Shown in pieces: positions 43,298 to 51,426 of a stretch of DNA of 64,000 nucleotides. The DNA comes from WHSW01 sp963729075 (lineage in GTDB: Bacteria > Actinomycetota > Thermoleophilia > Solirubrobacterales > 70-9), in the NCBI GenBank assembly GCA_963729075.1, contig CAVSMU010000003.1, positions 358,959 through 422,958 on the forward strand, given 5' to 3'. The position numbers and the translations under genes are program-made. How positions within the stretch are numbered: the first letter of the stretch is position 1; every line of letters begins with the position of its first letter. The notes beneath the pieces were generated by a model. The model made no database searches, was not told the DNA's origin, and worked only from the letters and a program-made list of their open reading frames with translations.

Positions 43298-44167
43298 GTG
43301 CGCTTCACGCATTCTCTGACACCAACCCGCGGCATCCTCACGCTGAGCCTCGCCGTCGTGGTCTTGGCCGCCACGGCGAGCACCGCCAGCGCCGGGAGGG
43401 GCCTGGCTCCGTGGTACTGCTCGCCACCGGTGACGCCGCCCACCACCATCGCGGAGATCCCGCCGGGCTGCCTTGGGCACGTCAGCCTCCCCGCGAGCCC
43501 CCCGGTGAGCTTCGACTTCGGCGATCGACAGGTCGAGACGACGAGCCCGGTGCAGCGCTTTGGGCTCGGGGCGTGGTGCCAGGACCCATATGCCTGCTAC
43601 GAGAACTTCACCCCCAACATCGAGGTCTCTGGCGACTTCGCCCAGACCAATAACTGCGCGCCGACGCTCGCGGCCATCTACCCGCAGATCGAGCTTCAGG
43701 GCTGCCTGATCAGCGTCACCTTCACCCCCACGGGCATCGGGGCCGAGGAGGGCACCCTGAGCACCGGTCCCGGGGGGCCGACGCTGACTCTCACCGGCAA
43801 CGGCGTCACCACCCCGACCCCGCCGGCCCTGCCCCTGCGGCTCTCCGTCCAGGCCGAGCGGGATGTTGGCTCACGCCTGGTGCGTCTGAGGAAGAAGCTC
43901 GAGTTCCTCGGGATCACCAACAACACGTCCACGGTGGTGGCCAGAGGCGACGTCAGAAGGACCACGGCGCGGCTCGTGGCCGGCGTCCCCCACCCCACCA
44001 AGATCAAGGGCAGGCTCGCGCACCCGAAACGACTCGAGGTGTCGAAGAAGCGCCGGCTCAAGGTCGAGATCAAGTTCGTGGCGACCGACGAGTTCGGCCA
44101 GCGGGCCGCCGACGAGCTCGAGGTCACGCTCTGCAGGGAGCACGGTTCTCACTGCCGTAGCGGCTGA
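43298..44167 (+). CDS. Secreted choice-of-anchor (ASH-like) domain protein
   Basis: 289 aa from GTG 43298. Signal peptide: LTPTRGILTLSLAVVVLAATASTASA, cited as LTPTRGILTLSLAVVVLAA then TASTASA. The middle carries a choice-of-anchor D/ASH immunoglobulin-like domain: FDFGDRQVETTSPVQRFGL, VSGDFAQTNNC, GCLISVTFTPTG, EGTLSTGPGGPTLTLTGNGV. The C-terminal 100 residues are a Lys/Arg-rich beta domain (KIKGRLAHPKRLEVSKKRR, LKVEIKFVATDEFGQ) common on Thermoleophilia surface proteins. Role unknown. Operator array A is directly upstream. Confidence 0.75.
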   Translation: MRFTHSLTPTRGILTLSLAVVVLAATASTASAGRGLAPWYCSPPVTPPTTIAEIPPGCLGHVSLPASPPVSFDFGDRQVETTSPVQRFGLGAWCQDPYACYENFTPNIEVSGDFAQTNNCAPTLAAIYPQIELQGCLISVTFTPTGIGAEEGTLSTGPGGPTLTLTGNGVTTPTPPALPLRLSVQAERDVGSRLVRLRKKLEFLGITNNTSTVVARGDVRRTTARLVAGVPHPTKIKGRLAHPKRLEVSKKRRLKVEIKFVATDEFGQRAADELEVTLCREHGSHCRSG

Positions 44168-44190
44168 GCACGCCCACCGCGGCGGCCGCG

Positions 44191-44230
44191 TATACCGCGC
44201 GTCGACCGGCGCTCGACCGGGCGTCGACCG
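44191..44230 (+). promoter_or_regulatory. Operator array B: four heptamers with 11-bp period
   Basis: TATACCG at 44191, then TCGACCG at 44202, 44213 and 44224. All four starts are exactly 11 bp apart. The array is 89 bp before the GH10 start. TCGACCG is close to the classical SARP heptamer TCGAGxx. Confidence 0.75.
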
Positions 44231-44319
44231 CACCGTCGGAGCGTCAGGGCTGACCCCTGGCACCGAAGCCTCACCTCGCCGGAGACCGGGTTTCGGGCCA
44301 CGACCAAGGGAGGCCCACG

Positions 44320-45400
44320 ATGCGGGTTCGTCTAGCCCTCGCCGCCCAGCTCGCCGTGATGCTCGCCCTGGCCGGCCCGGCCTCGGGATCGCCCCCGGAC
44401 GGTCACCGGGTCGCCCTCGGGGCCGAGATGTCGAGCATTCGGCGCCGAGGCCGGTTCGTTCACCGACCCCGGCTCGCGGCGCCTCTTCCGAGAGCACTTC
44501 GACTCGCTCAGTCCCGGCAACGAGCTCAAGTGGGAGTACGTCGAGCCCGAGCCGGGGCAGTTCGACTTCTCCCACGCCGACCGGATGCTCGACTACGCCG
44601 CGCGCCACGGCGCCGAGTTTCGCGGCCACGCGCTCATCTGGCACTGGCAGCTGCCGCGCTGGGTGTGGTCGCGCGACCCCGGACTGGCGCAGTACGGCGT
44701 CAATGAGACGGGCAGGCCGAGCTGGACGCCGCAGGCCCTGACCCGCACGATGCGCCGCCACATCCGGGGCGTCGTCGGCCACTATCGCGGCCGGATCAGG
44801 ACCTGGGACGTCATCAACGAGGCGGTGGCCGACGGCGGAGCGCTGCGCGACAACTGGCTCTTTCCGCAGGTCGTCGGCCCCACCTACATCGACAAGGCGT
44901 TCAGGATCGCGCATCGGGCCGATCCCCAGGCCAGGCTCGCCTACAACGACTACGGGATCGAGGTTCAAAACCCGAAGTCCGACGGGGTCTATCGGCTGCT
45001 TGCGCGAGCTGATCGATCGCGGCGTTTCGGTCGATCAACTCGGCATCCAGGGTCACATGGACATCAACGCCGCGGTGCCCTCGGTCACAGACCTGGTCGC
45101 GAACATGACTCGCTTCGCGGACCTCGGCCTCGAGATCGAGATCACCGAGCTCGACGTGGCACTGCCTCAGGGAGCTCCGATGAGCGCGGAGCTGCTCGCC
45201 CACCAGGCGGCGATCTACGGCGCCCTGGCCGAGGCCTGTCAGCAGGTCGCGGCCTGTCGCATGCTGACCGTCTGGGGCGTGAGCGACAACCACACCTGGC
45301 TCGCCGGCACCAATCCGCTGCCCTTCGACAGCGGCTATCGGCCGAAGCCGGCCTGGGATGCGTTGATGAGCGGCGCTTCGTTAGGCGGCCGCGGCGATCA
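44320..45400 (+). pseudogene. GH10 endo-1,4-beta-xylanase, frame-shifted twice
   Basis: Starts at ATG 44320 after AAGGGAGG with a signal peptide (MRVRLALAAQLAVMLALAG). The frame switches near 44430 to FGAEAGSFTDPGSRRLF, and again near 45000. In between are the GH10 motifs: GNELKWEYVEPEPG, FRGHALIWHWQLP, the acid/base Glu in TWDVINEAVADGG, NDYGIEVQNPKSDG; after the second switch LGIQGHMDIN and the nucleophile Glu in EITELDVAL. Both catalytic residues remain. The last frame stays open to 45641, past the likely natural end near 45384. Either a young pseudogene or two sequencing errors in a functional secreted xylanase. Confidence 0.8.
45371..45387 (+). repeat. Direct repeat copy 1 (CGGCGCTTCGTTAGGCG)
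   Basis: 17-bp sequence at the end of the GH10 remnant. It matches 48650-48666 at 15 of 17 positions. The two copies bracket the haloperoxidase and sulfatase genes. Confidence 0.5.
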
Positions 45401-45494
45401 CGGCCGATCATGCATGTCCCCCGAGCAGGACCACATCCACACAAGCCGATCTCGTTGCCCTTCGGGCCGACCGATCTCGAGCACGGAGCGCTCG

Positions 45495-45534
45495 TACACC
45501 GCGCCTGTACCGGGCCTGTACCGCCCCTATACCG
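45495..45534 (+). promoter_or_regulatory. Operator array C: four heptamers with 11-bp period
   Basis: TACACCG at 45495, TGTACCG at 45506 and 45517, TATACCG at 45528: four starts exactly 11 bp apart. The array is 103 bp before the haloperoxidase start. The heptamers share the TNNACCG consensus of arrays A and B. Confidence 0.75.
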
Positions 45535-45637
45535 CCGTGTCGGAGCCTGCGCGCCGACAACCGGTACCGCTGCGCCTCGTAGGGCCGCGCCTCGCAGGGA
45601 GGCAAGCTCCGAGGCGACGACCACAGGGAGGCCCACG

Positions 45638-47041
45638 ATGAGGGCTCACACCATCAGCATTACCCGGCCGCGACGATCCGCATGGCGCCGCGCGCCGCTT
45701 TTGATCGTCCTAAGTGTCTTCGCGCTCGCGATCTCGGCGACCGCGAGCGTGGCGCAGGCGTCCGCGAGCGCCGACACGGTCCGAGACTGGAATCGCTACG
45801 CAACGGCGGCGATCGCCAACGCACCGACGGCGCCAGTCATGCCCGGCGTCGGCCAGCCGGCGCACTTGATCCAGCTTCACCTGGCGATAGTGCAGGGCGC
45901 GGTCTACGACGCCGTCAACGCGATCGACGGCGGGCATCAGCCTTACCTCGTCGCGCCTGCGGCCGATCCGTCCGACTCGAAGGAGGCCGCCGCAGCCACC
46001 GCCGCGCACGAGGTCCTGGTCGGACTCAAGGGGCTCGGGGGCGCGCCGATGCTGCCGCAGCCGGTTCGCGACTGGCTCGACCCGCTCTATACGCAGTCGC
46101 TGGCGGCGGTCCCGGACGGGCCGGCCAAGACGGCGGGAATCGCGATCGGCGAGGCCGCCGCCTCAGCGATGCTCGCCGAGCGGGCCGACGACGGACGCTT
46201 CGGCACGTTCCAGTTCGCGGAGGGCTTCGATCCTGGCGAGTGGCGGCTCGCGCCGCCGCAGGGACCCACGGGGTTCGTCGCCAGGGACCCGGCGCCCTGG
46301 GTCGGGGACGTGACGCCGTTCCTCGTCCCGAACGTTGAGATGCTCCGCAGTGACGGCCCGAACCCGCTCACGAGCGCCGCCTACGCGGAGGAGTTCAACG
46401 AGGTCAAGAAGCTCGGCTCGCTGACGAGCACGAAGCGCACCGCCGACCAGACGGCCGCCGCTGTCTTCTGGCAGGACGGCACGATCTGGAACGGCGTCCT
46501 CCGGTCGCTGACGACGAGCGAGGATCTGGATACCGCCGACAGCGCCCGCCTGCTGGCGGAGGCGAACCTGGCCGGGGCCGACGGCTCGATTGGCTGCTGG
46601 AACGACAAGGCCTACTGGAGCTTTTGGCGGCCGATCACCGCGATCCGGGAGGCCGGGAGCGACGGCAACCCGGCGACCGAGGCCGACCCCGGGTGGCTGC
46701 CGCTCTTTAACCCGACGATTCCTGTTTCCGGTGCGCCGCTTGTCACACCCGGCTTCCCGGACCACCCGTCGGGGCACGGCTGCATCAGCGGCGCCATCGC
46801 GCGCACGCTGAAGGCCTTCTTCGGGACCGACAAGATCGAGTTCACGGCGGTGAGCCCCAAGTGCTCTCCTGCGCCCTGCCCGCCGAGGAGCTACAGCCGG
46901 TTCTCGGACGCGCTGAAGGAGATCATCGACGCCCGGGTCTGGGGCGGCATCCACTTCCGGACCGCCGATGTGCAGGGGGCGGTGCTGGGCAAGAAGGTCG
47001 CCCACTGGCTGGACAAGCACTACTTCCAGCCGGTCGGCTGA
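45638..47041 (+). CDS. Secreted vanadium-dependent haloperoxidase / PAP2-superfamily protein
   Basis: 467 aa from ATG 45638, behind AGGGAGG. Signal peptide: RRAPLLIVLSVFALAISATA. The vanadate/phosphate-binding triad of the superfamily is present: YWSFWRPITAIREAG (about 325-339), PDHPSGHGCISG (about 375-386) and ARVWGGIHFRTAD (about 431-443) with the catalytic His. Vanadium haloperoxidases oxidise halides with H2O2; related members are acid phosphatases, and the metal cannot be read from sequence. The sequence context of the start is almost identical to that of the GH10 gene, and operator array C is upstream. Confidence 0.85.
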   Translation: MRAHTISITRPRRSAWRRAPLLIVLSVFALAISATASVAQASASADTVRDWNRYATAAIANAPTAPVMPGVGQPAHLIQLHLAIVQGAVYDAVNAIDGGHQPYLVAPAADPSDSKEAAAATAAHEVLVGLKGLGGAPMLPQPVRDWLDPLYTQSLAAVPDGPAKTAGIAIGEAAASAMLAERADDGRFGTFQFAEGFDPGEWRLAPPQGPTGFVARDPAPWVGDVTPFLVPNVEMLRSDGPNPLTSAAYAEEFNEVKKLGSLTSTKRTADQTAAAVFWQDGTIWNGVLRSLTTSEDLDTADSARLLAEANLAGADGSIGCWNDKAYWSFWRPITAIREAGSDGNPATEADPGWLPLFNPTIPVSGAPLVTPGFPDHPSGHGCISGAIARTLKAFFGTDKIEFTAVSPKCSPAPCPPRSYSRFSDALKEIIDARVWGGIHFRTADVQGAVLGKKVAHWLDKHYFQPVG

Positions 47042-47192
47042 GCTGAGGCCGGACGGGCGCACGAGTAACGACGTGCGCCCGTCCCGGCCAACCAGCCTCT
47101 AGGGCTAATCGCCTTGATCGCTGTCGTGCTCGTGGCCGGTGGTGTGGCGCTCGGGCATCCGAAGGGAACCCAACCTGAGATCTCAACAGGTC

Positions 47193-48578
47193 ATGAGACG
47201 TTTCGTAGCGGCGCGGCTATTCCTGGTCGTCGTCCTCAGCGGCCTGATCCTCGCCGGGATCTCGATTGCCTCGCGCTCGCAAGCCACGGCGCGCGCGGAG
47301 CTGAGCCCAAACATCATCGTCGTAATGACGGATGACCAGCGGGGTGGCACCACCTTGCGCCACATGCCGTATTTACACGGGTTAGTAGAAGGGGGGACCT
47401 CGTTCGAGCAGTACTACGCGACCCAACCGCTGTGCTGCCCTAGCCGCGCCAGCTACATGACCGGGCTCTATCCCCACCACCACGGAATTACCGATAACAC
47501 GCCCACCTGGGAGGAGATCGCCAACGTCGAAGCACGCTCACTCGCGCCTCGGTTGCAGCAAGCCGGCTACACCACAGCGCACATAGGCAAGTACCTGAAT
47601 GGCTATGCCTGTGATCCCGGATGCACGAGCCCTCCCTACGTTCCGCCGGGCTGGGATGAGTGGTATGGCCGGGTGGGGCCCAAGACGTATTACTACGAGG
47701 AGCGGATCTTCGATGGCTCGAGCGTCCGCGTACTGCCCGGCTATTCCACCGACGCCTACGGAGCACTGGCGGTCGACTTCATCCGCCGCCAGGCGCCTGT
47801 CGGGGTGTCCCCGGTTGACCACCCGTTCTTTCTAGAGGTGATGCCGATCGCGCCTCACGACGGTGCGGTAAACCTTGGTGGGAAGCTACGTTGCGGAGCG
47901 ATCCCCGCCGATCGCCATTTCGGTCAGTTTGCCGATGCGCCGGTCCCCGGCCGTTTCGCTCGGTCAAAGTCCTTCCGCGACAAGCCACGGCGGTTGCGAC
48001 GCATCGAGCGGCGTGCCGCCTGCCATTGGCGCCGAGGTCTTGAATCGCTGCTCGCGGTGGACGACATGGTTGCGAACATCGACGCTGCCCTGCGACGGTC
48101 GGGTTTGTCCGAGGAGACCGTCTTGATCTTCACCTCTGACAATGGGTATGACTACGGTGAGCACGGCGTGTTCGGAAAGGACCTGCCTTACGACGCTTCC
48201 GCACACGTGCCGCTGATCGTGCGCGGCCCGGGATTTCACTCGCCGAAGAGCACGAAGCTGGTGGCGAACATCGACCTCCCGGTCACGATCGCCGAATTGG
48301 CGGGCGCGTCTCTGTCGGGGGTGGATGGCCGATCGCTGTTCGCATCGCCTCGTCGACGGCTGCTGCTCGAGGGCGGAGCCAGCAAGGGCGGCAGGGTGCC
48401 GGTATGGCGCGCGGTCGTCACGGCACATGGGCGCGAGCTGATCCAATGGCGCAAGAGGAGACCGCGCGTTGAGTTCTACGATCTCCGCAAGGATCCGCGT
48501 CAGCTACATCCAATCCACGGGCATCGTCGCCAGAAGCAGCGCCTCGTACGCGCGGTCCATAGTCTGGCGCAGCGTTGA
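47193..48578 (+). CDS. Secreted sulfatase (type I, FGly)
   Basis: 461 aa from ATG 47193, which gives a good signal peptide (MRRFVAARLFLVVVLSGLIL). Sulfatase motifs: metal-binding NIIVVMTDDQRGG, the FGly site CCPSRASYMTG (Cys81 in CxPSR, converted by formylglycine-generating enzyme), HIGKYLNGY and FTSDNGYDYGEHG. It hydrolyses sulfate esters outside the cell; substrate unknown. Base composition is visibly lower in GC than its neighbours, with many A/T third positions, which suggests transfer. No FGE gene is in the window. Confidence 0.88.
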   Translation: MRRFVAARLFLVVVLSGLILAGISIASRSQATARAELSPNIIVVMTDDQRGGTTLRHMPYLHGLVEGGTSFEQYYATQPLCCPSRASYMTGLYPHHHGITDNTPTWEEIANVEARSLAPRLQQAGYTTAHIGKYLNGYACDPGCTSPPYVPPGWDEWYGRVGPKTYYYEERIFDGSSVRVLPGYSTDAYGALAVDFIRRQAPVGVSPVDHPFFLEVMPIAPHDGAVNLGGKLRCGAIPADRHFGQFADAPVPGRFARSKSFRDKPRRLRRIERRAACHWRRGLESLLAVDDMVANIDAALRRSGLSEETVLIFTSDNGYDYGEHGVFGKDLPYDASAHVPLIVRGPGFHSPKSTKLVANIDLPVTIAELAGASLSGVDGRSLFASPRRRLLLEGGASKGGRVPVWRAVVTAHGRELIQWRKRRPRVEFYDLRKDPRQLHPIHGHRRQKQRLVRAVHSLAQR

Positions 48579-48649
48579 TCGCCCGCTCGTTGGACGGGGT
48601 GCCGCTCGCCCCGAGGTGCACACGGAATAGCCGCTGCGACGCTGGTGGG

Positions 48650-48666
48650 CGGCGCTTTGTTAGGTG
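48650..48666 (+). repeat. Direct repeat copy 2 (CGGCGCTTTGTTAGGTG)
   Basis: 15 of 17 bases match 45371-45387. It lies between the sulfatase stop and the ThiY-like stop. Confidence 0.5.
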
Positions 48667-48680
48667 AGCACCGCCGCCAC

Positions 48681-49715
48681 TCACTCCGAGTCGTCGTCAG
48701 GCAGGAGCTCGTTGGTGAGCAGCTCGGACGCCTCGGGGCGGGTGCCGATCAGCCCGCGGTCGGCGAAGAAGCCGGCGAAGCGCTCCCACTCGGGGCCGTC
48801 CATGTAGCCGAACGGCTGGGAGGAGCGCTCCGGCAGAAGCAACGGCAGGGTGGCGTCGACCTCGGCTCGCGTCAGCTTCGGGTCGAGCCCCTCGGCGGCG
48901 GCGAGGACCGCCTCGGTCGCGGCCTCGGGATCGTCGACCGCGTCGCGGGTGCCGCGCTCCAGCGCGTCGATGAACAGCCGCAGGGGCTCGGGATCGTCGG
49001 CCACCCGGTCGGAGTTGGCGACCAGGACCAGCTCGTCGTACGTCGGGATGCCGAGCTCGTCGACCGGCACGACGCGCGGATCGCGCCCGCGCTCGGCGAG
49101 GTCGACGCCCTCGATGTTGCGAAAGCCGCCGAGCATGGCGTCGGCGCGGCCCGACAGCACCGCGGGCAGCAGGCCGAGGCCGACGTCGACCTGGGTGACG
49201 TCCTCGGGGGAGAGGCCCTCCTCGGACAGGATCGCGTCGAGGAAGTCGGCCTGGTACGGAATGCCGGCGGTCGCGATCGTCTTGTCGCGGAGGTCGGCGG
49301 CGTCGGCGATTCCGGCCTCGGGCAGCGAGATCAGCGAGGTCAGCGGGTGCGGGACGAGTGCGGCGATCGCGGTCACCGGCAGGCCCTGGTCGCGGGCGAG
49401 CAGCACCTCGGGCTCGTAGGAGATCGCGAGATCCCCACGACCCGCCGCGACCTGGCGGATCGGGGCAGAGGGGTCGGAGGGGACCTGCGCGTCGACCTCC
49501 AGGCCGGCCTGCTCGAAGTAGCCGCGCTCGAGGGCGGTGAAGAGGCCGGCGTGGTCGGGGTTGACGTAGAAGTCGAGCGCGACGGTGAACGGCTCGGCCT
49601 CGGCCTCGGTCCGCGGCTCCTCGCGCTCGCCGCAGCCGCCGGCGACCACGAGGAGCACCGCGGCGGCGGCGATCGCAAGCGCCGTGCGGACGCGGCTCGC
49701 GCGCCCGCGGCTCAT
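48681..49715 (-). CDS. thiY: ABC transporter substrate-binding lipoprotein, NMT1/THI5 (ThiY) family
   Basis: 344 aa. Signal peptide with lipobox (ALAIAAAAVLLVVAGGC). NMT1/THI5-like fold: TVALDFYVNPDHAGLFTALE, RGYFEQAGLEVD, GRGDLAISYEPEVLLARDQG. This family binds HMP-type thiamine precursors. The TPP riboswitch ahead of the operon supports the assignment. It is the last gene of the thiZ-thiX-thiY operon; its ATG overlaps the permease stop (ATGA). Confidence 0.88.
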   Translation of the reverse strand: MSRGRASRVRTALAIAAAAVLLVVAGGCGEREEPRTEAEAEPFTVALDFYVNPDHAGLFTALERGYFEQAGLEVDAQVPSDPSAPIRQVAAGRGDLAISYEPEVLLARDQGLPVTAIAALVPHPLTSLISLPEAGIADAADLRDKTIATAGIPYQADFLDAILSEEGLSPEDVTQVDVGLGLLPAVLSGRADAMLGGFRNIEGVDLAERGRDPRVVPVDELGIPTYDELVLVANSDRVADDPEPLRLFIDALERGTRDAVDDPEAATEAVLAAAEGLDPKLTRAEVDATLPLLLPERSSQPFGYMDGPEWERFAGFFADRGLIGTRPEASELLTNELLPDDDSE

Positions 49716-50485
49716 GCCACCCGCGCGCGCCGGGGAAGCCACCAGCCGTAGTGGCGCTCGAGCAACGCGAGCACGCCGAAGAGCGCGATCGCGAGGGCCG
49801 AGAGCACGACGACCGCCGCGAACACGCGCGCTGTCTGCACCTGCCCCTGGGCGACCAGGATCAGGTGGCCGAGGCCCTCGTCGGCTCCCGACCACTCGCC
49901 GAACACCGCGCCGATCACGGAGATCACCGCGGCGATCTTCGCCCCGCTGAACAGGTACGGCAGCGCCGAGGGGATCTCGACCCGGCGCAGGATCTGCGTC
50001 CGGCTTGCGTCGAGGGTGCGCATCATGCGCGGCAGCTCCGGGTCGACCGATCGAAGCCCGTCGAGCATGTTGACCGTGATCGGAAAGAAGCAGACGAGCG
50101 CGATGATCGCCAGCTTCGGGCCGATCCCGAAACCGAGCCAGACGACGAGGATCGGGGCGATCGCGATCACGGGAACGGTCTGCGACGCCATCAGCAGCGG
50201 ATAGAAGGCGCGCCGCAGGGTGTCGGAGCGGTGGAGCAGGATCGCGAACGCGACCCCGACGACGAGCGCGATCGCGAAGCCGAGCAACACCTCCTGGACC
50301 GTCACCCAGGCGTTCTCGGCGAGCAGGCCGCGATCGCTCCAGAGCGACTCGGCGACGTCGCTCGGGGCGGGGACGAGGAATGGCTCGATCGAGAGCGCAT
50401 CGGCGATCAGGTCCCAGCGCGCGGCGAGCTCCCAGATGCCGATCAGCGCCACCAGGACCGCGAGCGGCGGCAGCCAGCGCCTCAT
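49712..50485 (-). CDS. thiX: ABC transporter permease (ThiX-like)
   Basis: 257 aa, six TM segments. BPD_transp_1 EAA-like motif: RTLDASRTQILRRVEIPSALPY, here cited as TLDASRTQILRRVEIPSALP. The N-terminus begins MRRWLPPLAVLVALIGIWELAA. It sits between the ATPase and the ThiY-like binding protein, with 4-base overlaps at both ends. It is the transmembrane part of a thiamine-precursor importer. Confidence 0.87.
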   Translation of the reverse strand: MRRWLPPLAVLVALIGIWELAARWDLIADALSIEPFLVPAPSDVAESLWSDRGLLAENAWVTVQEVLLGFAIALVVGVAFAILLHRSDTLRRAFYPLLMASQTVPVIAIAPILVVWLGFGIGPKLAIIALVCFFPITVNMLDGLRSVDPELPRMMRTLDASRTQILRRVEIPSALPYLFSGAKIAAVISVIGAVFGEWSGADEGLGHLILVAQGQVQTARVFAAVVVLSALAIALFGVLALLERHYGWWLPRRARVA

Positions 50486-51309
50486 CGTGCCGCCTCCTGC
50501 ATCGCCCACAGCGCCCGCTCGCGCTGGGCCACGAACGCGGGATCGGCGACCGTCTGGTTGCGCGGCAGCGCCCGGGGCGACGGCACCGAGACCTCGGCGA
50601 CGGCAACCGCCGGGCGGGCGGAGAGCACGATCACCCGGTCGCACAGATAGAGGGCCTCCTCGACGTCGTGGCTGACGAGGAGCGCGGATCTGCCCTGGGT
50701 GGCGAGGGCGCCGGCGAGCCACTCCTGCATCTCCGCTCGGGTGATCGCGTCGAGCGACGCGAAGGGCTCGTCGAGCAACAGCACGGGCTTGCCCGCCAGG
50801 AGCGTTCGCAAAAACGCGACCCGCTGGCGCATCCCGCCCGAGAGCTCCGCGGGCCGGGCGTCCTCGAACCCCGCGAGGCCGAAGCGCTCGAAGAGGGGCG
50901 CCGCCTCGGCGCGGGCCTCAGCGCGTGAGGCACCGCGGTTGCGCGGCGCGAGCGCCGCGTTGTCGATCGCGGCAAGCCAGGGAAGCAACAGGTCGCGCTG
51001 CGGCATGTACGCGCAGTCGGCCAGCCGACCCGCTGCCGAATCCCGGCCACCGACGCGCACCGTGCCCGCGCTGGGCTCGAGCAGCCCGGCGATCAGCTCG
51101 AGGAACGTCGACTTGCCGCACCCCGAGGGCCCGACGAGGCCGACCACCTCGCCGGCTGCCAGGTCGAGGTCGAGCCGCTCGATCACCTCGAGCTCGCCGA
51201 AGCGGTGCGCGAGGGCGGTCGCCTCGATCAGCGGCGCCGCGGCGCCCGCGTCGTCCGGGGATCCAGATGGTTGAGGCTCCTCTGCGGGAGCCTCGTGGGT
51301 GGTTCGCAT
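50482..51309 (-). CDS. thiZ: ABC transporter ATP-binding protein (ThiZ-like)
   Basis: 275 aa from ATG 51309, next to GGAGGGAG. Walker A VGPSGCGKSTFLELIAG, Q-loop AYMPQRDLLLPW, signature LSGGMRQRVAFLRTL, Walker B VLLLDEPFASLDA, switch His in LLVSHDVEEALYL. The type is that of nitrate/taurine/HMP importers. The first gene after the TPP riboswitch, so repressed when thiamine diphosphate is plentiful. The first 25 residues are a disordered acidic stretch. Confidence 0.88.
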   Translation of the reverse strand: MRTTHEAPAEEPQPSGSPDDAGAAAPLIEATALAHRFGELEVIERLDLDLAAGEVVGLVGPSGCGKSTFLELIAGLLEPSAGTVRVGGRDSAAGRLADCAYMPQRDLLLPWLAAIDNAALAPRNRGASRAEARAEAAPLFERFGLAGFEDARPAELSGGMRQRVAFLRTLLAGKPVLLLDEPFASLDAITRAEMQEWLAGALATQGRSALLVSHDVEEALYLCDRVIVLSARPAVAVAEVSVPSPRALPRNQTVADPAFVAQRERALWAMQEAAR

Positions 51310-51310
51310 G

Positions 51311-51425
51311 CTCCCTCCGCGCGCATTACCGCACAGGTTCGAAGGGTCGGCGCCGGGTGGTCCTGGCCAGAGGCGCAATCTCAGCCCGCTTTCCCGCGAG
51401 CCCCCCTGGGTCTTGCGCCAGGGAG
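51311..51425 (-). promoter_or_regulatory. TPP riboswitch (THI element) controlling the thiamine-precursor transporter
   Basis: On the minus strand the THI-box blocks are in order: GGGGGGCTCGCGGG, GCGGGCTGAGAT, then GACCCTTCGAACCTG, GCGGTAATGCGCGC and GGAGGGAG. P1 pairs CTCCCT (51425-51420) with AGGGAG (51316-51311), and that 3' strand is the Shine-Dalgarno region of thiZ. Repression is therefore most likely by direct hiding of the ribosome site. Confidence 0.9.
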
Positions 51426-51426
51426 T

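Noticed and set aside
38122..45641. Antibiotic biosynthesis gene cluster next to the SARP
   Set aside because: No PKS, NRPS, terpene or other biosynthetic core gene is present; the neighbours are secreted enzymes.
45371..48666. GTTAGGC and GTTAGGT as integron attC sites
   Set aside because: They match the GTTRRRY core only. No RYYYAAC partner is found 50-140 bp upstream, no imperfect palindrome and no integrase gene.
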